Shown here: in pieces, positions 22,000 to 34,840 of the stretch | Numbering within the stretch: position 1 is the first letter of the stretch | Layout of the letters: the number at the start of each line of letters is the position of its first letter | NCBI GenBank assembly: GCA_003439945.1 | Contig: QVRM01007006.1 | Coordinates: forward strand, 490,001-554,000 | Direction: 5' to 3' | DNA length: 64,000 nucleotides | From: Dermanyssus gallinae | Lineage: Eukaryota; Arthropoda; Arachnida; Mesostigmata; Dermanyssidae | Position numbers and translations under genes: made by a program | Notes under the pieces: model-generated | The model's database searches: none | The model's input: only the letters and a program-made list of their open reading frames with translations | What the model was told of the DNA's origin: nothing

Positions 22000-23110
22000 C
22001 CTTCGCTGCCGTTCTCCTTTCAGCAGCATGGTCGTTAGCAAACCACTGTCATGTGCCAGTTACGCACTTCTGCATCTGCGTTCGTCTGTACATCTGCGGG
22101 CTCTTCATGGGCTTTTCCCTAGTGCCGTGCTGTTGACTTGTTGGCGATTGTGCACTAACGCCACAGGAAAAAGTCGGACACACGTCGGAAGTAGACTATC
22201 ACGAGAGTTTGATTTGCCGCTATTCGTAGGCGTAACGATGGATCACGTTTTACGATACGGTAGCGTACATCAATGGCGGTCACATGAGAATATAGAATTT
22301 GAATTTTGTGATTGTTAGAGATGTAACAATGAATCTCCAGAAAAGAATCGACGACAGTATTATGTATTTGATATGGAATAATGTATGAATATACATACTA
22401 GTTACTTGAACGTTGACGATGATTGGTCGCGGTGCTTGGATGATGGATAGGCTCGGAATTTCAGAAAAGCCCGTCGATCAATGAATCGCAGCATACGTTC
22501 AGGCTCGTCCAATACGCTGATATGATTGTGCTCTGGGTTTGCATGGTCATTTAGCAAAGGGGTTCAGATGTTGTCTCGATTTTGACCTCTCTATTCCACT
22601 GCGTGCAGGCGTGGCCATCTTTCGCCGCATTGGCCAAACCGCACTTTGTTTTCAAATTTGAGCGCGCAGAAGAGGCAAATCAGAAAGCAGACAACCGAGA
22701 GGTTGGCCTTGGCGATCAAATGGTGCAATGTATGTTGAAGTCGTTTCGTAGCGCTTCCGCGCTTCTTTCCCGGCGTCGTGTCTCGTCGTGTCTCGACAAG
22801 CCGTGACTCTCGCAGTGATCGAGCGGAATTTGGCGGAAGAGTGCAGCGCCACGGGTGTCAAAACACGACGCAGCGACGAGCATGCCACGGTTCGGCGGTT
22901 ACGACAACGACTACGAGTGGTATCTCTCGATGCCGTCCTCCTACTTTTCGTAGCACTTCTGGCTAGGAGAAGGACTAAATATCGGCAAAGTAGCTACTAG
23001 ATTTGATAGTTTTCACCAGAGTGATTCTTGGTCGGCAAGGATACACTTTGTTGGCGGTGCCATGTGTCCCGTCCCTTATCCTGCTGCTGCTGCTGGCATC
23101 GTTTCATCTA
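22000..23110. other. repeat-poor stretch, no gene supported
   Basis: Unique sequence. Short frames such as 22,582-22,806 and one reaching 23,000 (VIERNLAEECSATGVKTRRS) are non-repetitive but have no start or splice context. Confidence 0.45.
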
Positions 23111-24449
23111 CGGGGGGGGGGGGGGTACAGCCCGAGTGGTGGATACTGGGCCGCTGCCGAGTACAGTGACGGTGGGGGCGGCATCTGAAGCACCACAGGA
23201 TGTTTCCTTGTGTGTGGATATGGATACGTTATGTGGAAACAGGCAGATGGGGGGCGGCGGGGGACGGGGGGGGGGGGCAGAGAGGAAGACTGGTTGCCCC
23301 TTTTCGATTCCCTTGCGATATTTCGGCCGAGTAGATATCGAGGGGACATCGCAGCGGTCGTCGTGCTCGCCCGGCTGCTCGCAAGGCCTGTCCTGCCCTG
23401 CCCGCTCAAGAGAACGCCCGAAGGCACCGAGCGTTGTGCGTTCGGTTGGCAAGAATGCGGCCTGGATGCGTGTGGCGTCGAAAAAGCAAGCGGGCAACAT
23501 ACCACAATAATTGCAATCCAATATGGCCTCCTATGGCGGATGGACGTCTACATGTATATATATATATATATATATACTCGTCTATCCTGACCCTTCTGAT
23601 CATGTTAGAGGCTGCTGGGTAGAGCGTTGTTACCGCTGCTGCTGGTGCTGTTGTTGTTGGTGTTGTTGTTGCTGCGGGTTCTGGTGTTCTGCTCATAGTG
23701 GCAGTAGCAGTAGTTGTGATGCTTGGAGTAGTCAGGCCAGTAAATGTTTTTTCATTTCCCGGTATGGCCTCTTCTACTAACCGGCGGAACCGGTGGCCGG
23801 CAAGAAACGAAGTAAGCTTACGTAAAATAGCCCCGTTTTGATCCTATGCTAAGCTTATTCGATGACGTGTGTGTACGTGTGTATATTTGCGTGCCTCTCG
23901 TTCGAGAGTCACCGACCCAGTCACCGACTGGGCCAATTCGAGAGAGAGAGAGAGAGAGAAAAGCCGGTTTTGGGCTCCGTGACCAAGGTTTCCTCATCCT
24001 CGTCGTCACGAAAGCAGGCGCTGGCAAATGAACGGCAGGAGTAGTTCGTAACTACGGCGACGCAGCCGCCCAATCGACGACGACGACGACAAAGACTTGG
24101 ACGGCAGAGACGCTAGTTGCCGTCTAGAGGCTAGATTCATCGAAGAGCGAAGCCGAACGGGTAATCTATACATGTAGAGTAATCTATACATATATACACA
24201 CCCACACACGCACATGCACAGTTGTCGTGTTGTCGGCCACCACAAACACCACCTACAATAATAATAATACACGATGGTGAGCAAATACGAAGCGTATTGG
24301 CTAGACTTACCGTAGCGATGCTATATGGGAAGGAAAAACGAAGAGGAGATAAGAAAGCCCTCGCGGGAGAGGGCGAAAGCGGGAACAGGCAGGAAAGGTT
24401 CAAGTAGGAATCGGTGGTCGATATGGCCTCTTTGGCTTCGCGTTTGAAA

Positions 24450-24540
24450 CGTTGTTGTTGTTGTTGTGGTGGTTGTGGTGTTTGTTGTTGTGGTTGTGTC
24501 TGTGGTTGTTGTTGTTGTTGTTGCTGTTGTTGTTGTGGTT
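24450..24540 (+). repeat. GTT/GTG array
   Basis: GTT triplets with GTG and GCT interruptions. Confidence 0.9.
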
Positions 24541-25394
24541 TTGTCTTGGCTCGGCAGCGTTCGTTTGTGCGAAGACGACGAGGACGAGGTTCAGATGGAA
24601 GACGGCGATTCGATTCCTAAGCACAGCGAGTCAGTGTAGGCCTGGCAGATGAGGAGGCCTAGCTTAGTAGCCTGCGGCGGTAACGGCGCGCTCTTTATGA
24701 TGCTGTTGCTGTCGATAATGATGATGATGATGACGACGATGATGATCAACTAGAGATCGAAAGTCTGTGTGGCCGTTTTATCTTGACCATTCGGTCTGAT
24801 TCGTCCTCCATAATGACGGAGGCGGCGGCGAGATGGCACCGAAAGCAAACGAATGAACGAACGAACGCTGAAAGCGGTTAGGAAATGATGCCTTTTTAGA
24901 CGTGATCGATCTCCTCGGAGACACACCGAGCCGCCTGTGCGTACACGCCGGTGGCCGCGGACCACATCGGCCTGTCTTGTACTTCCGTTTGGCTTTTTCG
25001 CTCTTCGTTTTGTTCTTTTTGTTTTCCTCATCGTCGTATGGCGTTCTACGGGTCGCTACGTTTCTTCTTTTCCTCCACGGTACACTCCTTACCACGGTGG
25101 TCTGTGTTCAGACAGACACCTTTGTGATGAAAGCCTGCTCGCTGGTCGGCCGGCTGAAGAGACATCTTGCGGGGTGATGTCTAGTCGAAGAAAACATTGG
25201 AACATGGCATCAGCATCAGCAGCAGCCGACCGTCGATCGAGTGAGGGACCAGCGTACGGTGGTACGGGGATATGAGGTTTATGGGGAGCGAGGGGGGGGC
25301 GTCGGGACGACGTCAGGAAGGAGGGCGACGACGACGACGCCGGGCAACCGGAGAAGTGTCGGGTTCCCGTCAGGAGTCATGTTGATCCAGATTA

Positions 25395-25814
25395 ATGAAC
25401 TCTCTTTACTCGCTTCTCGACGACTTCCCGCGCCTCGACGATCCTCTCGACTCTATGGTTGGCTCGCCCGCCGGCCACGGTACGGACGCGCGGTCCCTTA
25501 CGGGGCGACGAGCAAGGTGCCACCACGCGAGCGGTGCGACCGAGCTAGCAAGGAGACGAAAGGCGGCGACATCGTGGCATTGTCAAACAAGCTGGCCAGC
25601 ACGCAGGCTACGAGCTGGTATCTGGGGACGACGAATTCAGCTGGACGGCGACCCCCGCCGTAACAAGGACTCCCCGCAGCGAGCGAGCGAGCGAACCAAC
25701 GACCGAACCAACGATCGAACGAACAAACAAGCAGACCTACCTGCGGCTGAGCCCCCGAGGGCCGGCCGGTTAGCCTTGCCATGTGACGATATGGCGACGA
25801 CGAGGTGCTGGTGA
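25395..25814 (+). CDS. weak candidate coding frame in GC-rich DNA
   Basis: An ATG opens 139 codons beginning MNSLYSLLDDFPRLDDPLDS with mostly C- or G-ending codons. Further on it becomes Arg/Thr-rich with a repeated RTNDRTND segment translated from CGAACGAAC-like repeats. The region is about 60 percent GC, where stops are rare in any frame, and a second plus frame and a minus frame are also open. Only the first 40 codons look gene-like. Confidence 0.18.
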   Translation: MNSLYSLLDDFPRLDDPLDSMVGSPAGHGTDARSLTGRRARCHHASGATELARRRKAATSWHCQTSWPARRLRAGIWGRRIQLDGDPRRNKDSPQRASERTNDRTNDRTNKQADLPAAEPPRAGRLALPCDDMATTRCW

Positions 25815-26447
25815 TACTGCTGCTGCTGCTGGTGATGGTGGTTGTCTAGTGTTCTTTCTCCTTTTTCCTTAGGGAGGGAAAGCTTGCCGTTGCTGCTGTC
25901 TGCCTGCTCTGCTAGCGGTTGTAAATGTTACTGTTTGCTGGTGTTACCGTACCGTCCGCTGCCGGTACCTGTTGGGCTCGAAGTTGGCAGTGCTTGGATG
26001 TTGCTGGTAATGAAGGTGCATCACCTGCGTTCTATGCTGACATGTATATATATATATATATATATACTTATTCATTGTCGTTGCCCAGGGTCAGCTCAAA
26101 GATCCGAACAGTTAGTGCTGTGTTCTTGCTACGGCCTGGTGGACTGGATTGAAACTGCGCAAACATCTAGGTGGGTCCGGACGTTCTAAACCGCCGATGT
26201 TCTAAGAGTAGCTGAATGACTGAAGAATTAAACCTCGCTATACTATCAACTTTGCTTTGATTCAGTTAGTCCGTCAGCTATAGTCGTCGCTTTTGCCGTC
26301 CTAACGGGCACCGTTGTATCTGCTGAGTCTGCTTTAAGGGGTGGAATTAATCACATTCGAGCAGCAGTAGTTAGTTAATCGATATCAGCAATGTGAGATC
26401 GGTCAAAGCTGGATTAACAATGAACGTGAGAGGCAATATTAAAAAAA

Positions 26448-26483
<36 letters not shown>

Positions 26484-27088
26484 AGAGATGCAGACAGGGA
26501 GATACAGTAAGAAAGATAGTACGAATACAGGGGAAGTAAAATGACAGCCGTCTCGTTATGTCCCGCCCCACTATCCATCAATGATGATACTGGTAGGGTG
26601 GTGTGTAGCCGTGCTTGTGGGAGGGGTGGGGTGCAGAAGGTTGCGGGGGAGTGGCAAACAAAAAGATCGAAAAACTAGTTTAGCCTTTTCTTTGACTAGA
26701 GTCTGTGTGGGTGTGTGTGTGTGTGTGCGTGAATGTGCCACTGATAAGACTGAGATTGAGCCCCAGGTCTCCCATGATGAACCCCACGTGAACACCGTTA
26801 TCGGTCGTCGCCTGTCGTAGCTGGTCATGCGCCGATTGACAGTTGCTCTTTCTCTCTTACTTTCGCTGTCTTTCTATATCTTCTTCATTTTCCTGCTTGT
26901 GGCGGTTTTCCATCGTTACTACATCAACCTAGCAGCCAGGCAGGTAGACATGCCGTGAACCGCCGAGAAGATTGGCGCGGCAGCGCAGAAATTTCTGAGT
27001 TGTTCTAACTGGCTATAATAAGGTTAGCCTTCCTCTTCCTCGTCGTCATCGTCGACGCCGTCTCTTCGTTACGGGACCGGATCGTCCG

Positions 27089-27373
27089 ATGTCCGGCTGT
27101 TTGACGACGAAATGTGATGTGGGAACATCTCGTGCCACGACCAAGTTTTTCCTATTGCCCTGGCTGTCGTTGTCTTGTCATCATCGCTGTCGACCGTCGC
27201 CGACGACGACGACAACAACGACGACGAAGCCGCCCATCACGATGAGGACCGCCAAGACCACAACGAACGGTGAGGATGAGGACGACGCATCGACTTGCTC
27301 GTTGACACGAAGCCAGCAAAAGGCGCGCTCACGCGGAAACTGCCCCCTCACGCTTCAGGAGCACGCTCGATGA
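27089..27373 (+). CDS. candidate coding frame, hydrophobic segment then Thr run
   Basis: An ATG at 27,089 opens 94 codons with a hydrophobic patch (KFFLLPWLSLSC), a run of eight Thr, and a non-repetitive tail containing TCSLTRSQQKARSRGNCPLT. A second plus-strand frame over the same DNA reads VFPIALAVVVLSSSLSTVAD and then an Asp/Asn/His-rich block that reaches a good 5' splice site (AACG|GTGAGG) at 27,270, but it has no ATG. Both readings give a hydrophobic helix followed by a polar domain, so the choice is open. No homologue recognised. Confidence 0.27.
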   Translation: MSGCLTTKCDVGTSRATTKFFLLPWLSLSCHHRCRPSPTTTTTTTTKPPITMRTAKTTTNGEDEDDASTCSLTRSQQKARSRGNCPLTLQEHAR

Positions 27374-28260
27374 TATAGCGATCCAGCTGGCGGGCGAGAA
27401 GTAAAAGCGAGAGAAAGTTCATCCTGAGTCTATCCACTGCTGTTGCTGCTGCTTTTCGCTTGTCGCACTACCCTTCTACCTGCTACGGTCGTGCCGACCG
27501 CTGGTGTTCCAATGATTGTCGTAGTGTTTTGTCAGGTTTATCATTTCGTCGTATACAATGCGGTGTCGTATATGCGAACTAGCGCAAGCGAGAAATGTAT
27601 ATATATATATATATAGGGAGGGAGAGTGAGAGAGAGATGGGTGGGTGGGTCCGTGTGTGTCCGAGAAGGAAAACATAGGGAGGAAACGCCGACTGAAAGT
27701 CTCGGGAACGAGTCAAGACGAAGTGACGGCTTCATAAGGTGATGTGATGTTTAAACGTTTGCGTACGAGATGAATGTCTGCATGTATGTGTGACCGTTGA
27801 TGCTATTGTGTGGGATGGATGGATGGACGTTTGGACGGACGGACGGATTATGGATCGAGGAATTCATGTATGGATGGATTAACGCATGAATAGACAGAGG
27901 GGAGAAATGGGCGTATGTGTTTGTTTGTGTGTGTGTGCAAAGGCAGAACGTCTAGTATGACGCGTTTGCAATCCACAACTGCTGGTGATCGTGGCGGCGA
28001 TGGTGGTATAGGGGGACGGGACGGTGAACTCCGCGTGCAGGACATGCGGGGCTCTGGCCAGTGAAGGGGCGAACTCGCAGGCGAATGATGAGGATGAAGA
28101 TGAGCACGAGAAGGGCGAGGGGAGAAAGACAAGCTAATGGAGACTTCGGTCGCGCATCGGACAACTCTGCTGTGAGTCGTTGTCGTTGTCGTCGTCGTCG
28201 AGCCGCGGACATTTACCCACACGCTTGTCCGATTGGGGGTGACACAACACTTGTTTGCAG

Positions 28261-28542
28261 CTGACGACGGCGTTGTGTTTTTATGATGACACCAACGCAA
28301 CGGTGGTGGCCGTTGTAGGAGGCATACATAGACGAGTCTGGATAGCCGGTATCTGTCGTCGCCGTCGCCAAGGGTGGCCGCCCCTTACCGCTGTTACGGC
28401 TGCTGCCGATATTGCTGCTGCTACAAGTGATGCTGTATGTAGCAGTCCGGCAGCATTTCGGCTGACCCAGCTTTTCAACCAAGGGTCTGCAGCATCTCTC
28501 GAAGAGGCTACTGGAACAACAACAACACAGAAACGCTTATGA
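28261..28542 (+). CDS. candidate terminal coding exon after a 3' splice site
   Basis: CACTTGTTTGCAG ends at 28,260 with GTGAC about 20 bases upstream as a possible branch point. Directly after it a frame is open for 93 codons to a TGA. It contains FYDDTNATVVAVVGGIHRRV, an Arg-rich stretch, WPPLTAVTAAADIAAATSDA and RLTQLFNQGSAASLEEATG. Third-position GC is not elevated, and the minus strand is open too, so evidence is limited to the acceptor and to the low repeat content. Confidence 0.22.
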   Translation: MTTALCFYDDTNATVVAVVGGIHRRVWIAGICRRRRQGWPPLTAVTAAADIAAATSDAVCSSPAAFRLTQLFNQGSAASLEEATGTTTTQKRL

Positions 28543-28549
28543 CCGCCGT

Positions 28550-29500
28550 TTCAGAAGCAGTGCATTGCGTAGTGGGCGGGGCGGGGAAGGGGGTTGTAAT
28601 AGTGGCCGGTTGTAGGCGTCCTAGTAATGGGTAGTCAGCCGTCCGGAAGAGATAGAGAAGCTCAGAACGCTACCAGAGAAGGGGAGAAACGCGGGGCACC
28701 GTGAACTGCCTGCCATTGGCACGATGACGCTATCTCTGTTGCCGTTGTTGTTATTGTCGTGTTGTCGTTGTTATCATTCGTTGTCGCGACAACGGTGAAT
28801 GGACGTTCGTTCGAGCGCTACGACCGATCCTTCAGAGCTTTCTTTGCCATTGTTTCTGCGGGATATGTTAACCAAAGTGAAGAGATATCGGTGAGGCGGC
28901 GAGATCTCTAATCTCCATTCCACGGTCGCCACCACCGTTGTCTGTCGCTGCCAACGCTAGGAGGCTCACTACTGTTACGACGTAAACTATTGCGACAGTC
29001 AGCAGCAGCAGCCGCAGCAAAAGCAATACGACCAGTCCTATGATACGACTGCTGTGGCTGGCTGGCTGGCCTGCAGGACAACAGACAGTGAGCTCGGAAC
29101 TCGGACGTAGTAGATGGACGGCGTTCGATAAACGTGGTTGGACCGAATCCGAGTGGAGGATGATGGGACCTGCGAGCCAACGGGGGGGGGGGCACTTTTG
29201 CCCTATTTGCCACCCTTCCGGCGGAGGGACCTGGGCGGGAGAAGAAACGACCAGAGAAGGGAGCAAAGGAGAATCATCGACAAGAGAAGAGAGCAGAGGA
29301 AAGAGACCTAGGCGAGAGGGGAGAAGCGTAGGCAGCAAAAGGATAGAGCAGGAGGACTACTAAGAAGTAGAGGAAGAGGTGGAAGTCGAAGAAGAACAAG
29401 AGGGACCGCGCGGGCAATGGATGGCTTTATAGCTGTGGCTGTCTTAAAGTAAGTTTTGATATCGTTGACTCGTCGTCCGTCGGTCTGTCCGTCCATCCGT
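28550..29500. other. GC-richer stretch, no gene supported
   Basis: Mixed sequence with a G run at 29,182 and GA-rich DNA at 29,240-29,400. Overlapping frames on both strands are Arg/Glu- or Leu/Pro-rich reflections of the GA content. Confidence 0.45.
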
Positions 29501-29865
29501 CGTGCGTGCGTTTACTTTTCTTACGCTGCTGCTGTTGCTGCTGGCCCGGGCTTCACCTTCACAACAGCGGCGACTTCAACGTGCGCGAGATGAAGAAGAC
29601 GGGCGCCGAGGTGAAAGGGGAAAGCGGGCGCGGGGGGTACTGCTTCCATCCGGTGCAGTACTGCTCCCATTGCGCCACTCTCGTTTCCCGATTGCGGCGG
29701 TCTTCATCGTCGTCGTCGTCGTCGTCGTTGTCGAACAGCTGAACTAAGGAGGTATTATTGTTATTATCGCGGGCGGAGCAATGTCACTATAGGCAATAAT
29801 AGTCGTCGTCGTCGTCGTAGTACTCGGGGTAGCAGCGGTAGGTGGATACCGTAGCTACGTGGCTA

Positions 29866-29880
29866 GTAGTAGGTAAGTAC
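29866..29880 (+). promoter_or_regulatory. isolated strong 5' splice-site match
   Basis: AGTAG|GTAAGTACG with the GT at 29,873 matches the donor consensus fully. Upstream bases are GTC and GTA repeats with no convincing exon. Confidence 0.22.
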
Positions 29881-30001
29881 GAAGGTAAAACATTTGGCGG
29901 TCAGGCAGGCTGGTTGGTTGGCTGTTGATAGCTCTGATAGGCTTGATATGCTGCTCTTGCTGGGGCTTGCTAGTACAAATGGCCCAAATGGCGGTGTGGC
30001 G

Positions 30002-30043
30002 GTGAGTATTGATATTGATGATACACTTACTTTTTATGTGCAG
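30002..30043 (+). other. possible 42-nt intron
   Basis: GTGAGTATT at 30,002 is a strong donor. CACTTACTTTTTATGTGCAG ends at 30,043 with a possible branch CTTAC about 15 bases before the AG. The resulting intron would be 42 bases, within the range known from some flatworms and nematodes but very short for most animals. The downstream sequence is a CTG repeat, so no coding benefit is visible. Confidence 0.15.
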
Positions 30044-30204
30044 CTGCTGCTGCTGCCGCTGCTGCTGCGTCGTCGTCGTCGTCGTCCTTCGCATTCGTTC
30101 GACGACGTCCTTATCCTTACCGGCCGCGCCCGACGCAGCGGCCGCGGGGGGTGGTGTGCTGCCGCTACCTCCTCCAGGCACTCTTGGCACTCGTTTTCCT
30201 CCTT

Positions 30205-30365
30205 GTCGTCGTTGTTGTTGTACTGTACTCGCTATTGTTGTTGGTTGTTGTTGTTGCTATCGTTGATGATGTTATTGTCGTTGTTATTGTTGTTGTTGTC
30301 GTTGATGTTGCTGTTGTTGTTATTGTTGTCGTCCTCATCGTTGGCGTCGTCGTCGTCGTCGCGAC
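30205..30365 (+). repeat. GTT/GTC array
   Basis: Degenerate GTT and GTC triplets. Confidence 0.9.
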
Positions 30366-30697
30366 AGCCAGCACGACTTTTCTTCTGCCTCGCCTTCGCT
30401 GCACAGCTCTCGGCCTAGCCTCCGCCGACTCACATCGCCAATCTGTGACACTTCACAGCCGACGCACGCGGCGCCGCATACTTTGGCGCGAATCTCGGTT
30501 GTTGCGCCATTCGAAGCAGAGGGAGAGAGAGAGAGTATGAGTGCTGTAGACTGTGGCTGTAGACTATGGCTCATTCACACATTACGACGAGATCTACTTA
30601 CTAGTGCTAATACAGCCCTCCTGGATGGTTGGATGGACGATTGGATAAGCACAACGCGAGCATCGTGATCATCAGTACCCACAAGATGACCGTGCAC

Positions 30698-30925
30698 CTC
30701 AACAACAATAACAACAACAACAGCAGCAGCAGCAGAGCAGAGCAGCAAGAAAAACATGAACGCTAGTAGTAGTAGTAGTAGTAGCAGCAGCAGCAAAAGA
30801 AACAAGAACAACAACAACACCAGCACCAACCGCAGGAAAAACATCGACACAACAACAACAACAACAGCAGCGACGGCAACAGCAAGAAAAACAACAACAC
30901 CAAAAATAACGCAACAGCAGCGGCA
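30698..30925 (+). repeat. CAA/CAG/AGT array
   Basis: Opposite orientation to the 30.2-30.37 kb array and about 340 bases from it. Confidence 0.9.
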
Positions 30926-31369
30926 AGAAGAACAGTACCAGTACTGAAATTCGACTACGAGAGCAGAAACAATAACAACCGTCGCTGGCGGTTATTGTGG
31001 TTTGTTTGCTTTGGCTGTGTTTGGCTTTTGGTCGTGGTCGTCGAAAAATCGCCGACCTTCATTAGGAGGAAAGGCGATAGTGCGACAACTACATAGACTT
31101 ACAGAGTGAGGGAGACCGAGAGAGAGAGAGAGAGAGAGAAGGGGGGGGAGTTGTAGGGAAAAGGAGCTTACATAGAAAGAGATAGAAAGAGAGAGAGAGA
31201 TCACACCACGTTTTCGTGTGTCCGTTTCCTTTGCCGCGTTTTTGCTTGGTTTCGCTTGCGTGTTCGTCTAGGTCGATCATTGAGTATAGGCAGTATGGGC
31301 TGGTAGATGACTGAGTATAGGTTTTGCCGTTCGCGCATAGAAGGTAGTAAGTGCCATGAGCAGTTTCTA

Positions 31370-31492
<123 letters not shown>

Positions 31493-31797
31493 AGCCGGAA
31501 TATGAGCTTGGCCAGTAGCAGTAGCCCTAGTAGAAGCTGTAGTGACTGCCGAAGTGGGATAGCAGACAAATGTCTTAGGAGAACCGTTTGAGGAAATCGA
31601 GAACGAAATAGAGAGATACGGGGAGAGAAAGAGAGAGAGAGAGTGTTCAGAGTGATTTCCAACCTCAACCGGTCGGCCGAGGGCACGGACGCCCGTTCGA
31701 CGCCCGCCCGCCCGCCGTAGCCGGTTAGCGGCAATGGCGGCTCTTCACTGGTTGGGCTCGCTGAGCAGTGTCGAGCGGCGGCACTGCGGCATATTAT

Positions 31798-31908
31798 CAC
31801 CATCACCAGCATCATCATCATCAACATCATCGTCATCATCGTCGTCGTCAGCTTTGCCATGACAGTCATGATCACCATCATCATCATCATCATCATCACC
31901 AGCAGCAG
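31798..31908 (+). repeat. CAT/CGT triplet array
   Basis: ATC, CAT and CGT triplets on the plus strand. Confidence 0.85.
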
Positions 31909-32029
31909 CAGCATCGTTAGGATAAATAACCGCGTGCCCGTGCGTATGCGTTTTGCGAAGGCGGCCTAAACAGGCGAGGTCGTCTCAACGTGCGTTCCAA
32001 CGTGATCATCCTTACTAACGGCTTCACTA

Positions 32030-32061
<32 letters not shown>

Positions 32062-32611
32062 GTAAGGCGAGGAAGAACAAAGTCTGCTTGCTTTTTTGCT
32101 TGCTTGCTTGCTAAGGAGGAGGAGCAGGAGGAGGAGGAGAAGAAGGAGGAGAGGGACGCGGCATCGGCATCACGCCGACCTAAGCAAGCTTCTCCGGACG
32201 TCAATGTCGTCGCCGCTACCGCTGTCAAGCTGGCCTCGCAGCTTGAAAGGCAGGCAGCCCATGGCAGCCCATGGTGTCTGCCCATGGTTAACCAGGCGCC
32301 GACACGATAATGATGAACTCATGGCGACGATGACGATGATAATGATGACGCTGAGAAACTCATGATGATTGCCATGATGATGATTATAATGGTGATTATC
32401 GATCTGTGCTTCTTTCTGTATGGTGGCCGCGGAGGTGGCGGCGGCTCTGATGCCGACGTGGTGTAGCTCTCGCCAAACGAAAACCTCAACTACCACCATC
32501 ACCACCTCGTTTTCTCTGAGACAGACAGCTCAGAAGAGTACCGTTGAGGAACGCCTCCCAAATGACATGTCGTGTGGCTGGCTATTCAGATTCGAAAAGG
32601 TCATCCTCAAC

Positions 32612-32697
32612 GGTGTTATTGTTGTTGCGTTTGCTGTTGTTGTGGTTGCCTTGTTGTTGTTGTTGTTGTTGCCTTGTTGTTGTTGTTGTGGTGGTGG

Positions 32698-32758
<61 letters not shown>

Positions 32759-32760
32759 AG
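32612..32760 (+). repeat. GTT array
   Basis: Twenty uninterrupted GTT units at 32,698-32,757 plus degenerate upstream blocks. Confidence 0.95.
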
Positions 32761-32999
32761 CTGCTTTGTTGTTATTGTCGCGCTTGCTATTATTGTTGAT
32801 GCTGTTATTGTTGCGTTGCTATTGTGGTCATTGATTGCTATTGCTGTCATCGTTATATCTGGTTTGTATTTTTTTTCCAAGGGAGCGAAGACCTTCATCA
32901 AATCAGACTGGTCAGCCAGTCAGCCAGGTAGTTACCCATCCCTCCATCCACGACTACTGCTACTACCAGTACTACTCAACACTGGTTGGTAACTGGTGG

Positions 33000-33680
33000 T
33001 CTACATAGATCAGTCAAGCTGGCGCTCCGCCGCTGATAGCCGTATACACGTCACGACAGCACATCTACTGTGCTCTTAGATCTATCATCGGGTTTTGCCG
33101 GATGCCGGATGATCTCCGGAGGAATAGTGTTGATAGATCGCCAACACACACAACACTCGCATCGCAGTGAAGGCACACCTTCGGCTGCCACTTTCTGTTG
33201 TAGAGGACGACTTCGGCGTTGGTGACGGCGTGGACCCATTGGACAGCTCGAAGTGAAGATTTCAGTGACAGTTGTCGTCAGCAAACGTGTCTTCTTTTGT
33301 GCGAGTGTCCTATTCGCGAGGCGACGACGAGGCAACAAGCCGCGTCCTGGCGACTCGATAATATCGGTAAAAATGGCAGCGGCGCTCTTGCAGTAATGCA
33401 GTAACCATTAAACTGAAGTCCGTCTCGAACTTCAGTTGTTTGGTTCGTGTGTATTTGATGTGAAGAAGTTCTTCTTCCCGATTTACCGTCCCAGGTAACA
33501 GGTTACACATCTAGAGAACACCGCTTGGTGCAGGTGTGGTGCACAAGGCTGGAACAGCGTGCACGGTGACAGACGAATTGCAAACGTTCCGTAGACGTTA
33601 AATGTTGGCTAAGAGTCAGCTCGAGAAAAAAGTTTGGGTATAATCCCTACTAGCGCAACAGTGACGCCGCGCTGTATAGC
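33000..33680. other. repeat-poor stretch, no gene supported
   Basis: Unique sequence. A 95-codon minus frame (33,051-33,338, RRRLANRTLAQKKTRLLTTT near its start) and a 62-codon plus frame overlap, with no splice context for either. Confidence 0.4.
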
Positions 33681-33682
33681 GT

Positions 33683-33684
<2 letters not shown>

Positions 33685-33758
<74 letters not shown>

Positions 33759-33777
33759 TAGATAGATAGATAGATAG
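33685..33777 (+). repeat. compound TA / TAGA tract
   Basis: About 35 TA units with one GA interruption, then six GATA units. Confidence 0.96.
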
Positions 33778-33952
33778 TTTCTATCGCCAGTAAGGTTGGC
33801 AATAATGATTGCTAATGATGCTCATTTGTTCATACATTTTGGTCGACGCAGCCACCCCCCCCCCCGCCCTTGTACATGTAGTAGTTTCGTACATGTATTT
33901 GTGTGTGTGTGTGTATATGTGTACTAAATTCTATTAAATTATGTTATGCAAC

Positions 33953-33992
<40 letters not shown>

Positions 33993-34756
33993 CCAACTAA
34001 ATGTTCTATGAATAATTAATCATTTGAATAGATAAGGAAATACAAACGGCCGCAAAAAGCGCTCACAATCGCGTATGCATTATATTCGAGCACGTTCGCA
34101 CCGGCAGAAGAAGAAGTGTTTGTTGGCTTCGTGATGCGATAAAGCAACATCTGTCAAGGTGACTGGCTATTAGCTGGTCCGCCAACCAACCGATCGTCCG
34201 TTCGTTCGTCCGCCAGAGCAAACGCGCTAGCGACATGTGGAAGTCTTGAATTAGCTCGTTCATTAATCGATTAATTCGTCAAATGTGTGTCTGTATTTGA
34301 GTGTCTATGGAGTATACGCCGATGTCGTTATCTCGAGTCCCTGAATGTGGACCTTTTATCGTCTGTAGGAGGGGACATGGAAGTGGGGGGTGATCAAACC
34401 TATGCCAAGCTTCGATGCGCCTGCCATCGCCTGCACCCAGCTTAGCTTGCGTCTGCAGGTTAGGTCCCATTGCAGTCTGCCGTGTTGAGCCACCGACTAC
34501 TACTACTACTATTATTACTACGAACACACTGATTGATGTAGGTAGGTTTTCCGCGATGATCGGCTTTATCGGGCTGGATTGACTTCAGTTCCGCGAGGCG
34601 GGTAGTGGTATGAGTACCCATCTGTGTAACGATGTGTACAAGTTTCATATTCTGTGTATATCGTCCTGCACGTCTCTGTTATGTATAAGAGGATGCAAAC
34701 ATACGTATACTATACAAGTGTATATAAATTTACATATGCATGGTTGAAATCTATAA

Positions 34757-34774
34757 ATATATATATATATATAT

Positions 34775-34837
<63 letters not shown>
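34757..34837 (+). repeat. TA dinucleotide tract
   Basis: TA repeat with one ACAC interruption near 34,775. Confidence 0.96.

Positions 34838-34840
<3 letters not shown>

Noticed and set aside
33219..33404. Plus frame with LLLCECPIREATTR, reminiscent of the Cys motif near the end of some LINE ORF2 proteins
   Set aside because: No upstream reverse transcriptase or endonuclease motifs in any frame, and the CxxC partner is missing. Similarity is too short.
34440..34465. GTCTGCAG|GTTAGG as a third ratchet site
   Set aside because: Donor half (GTTAGG) is weak and the tract is not pyrimidine-rich.
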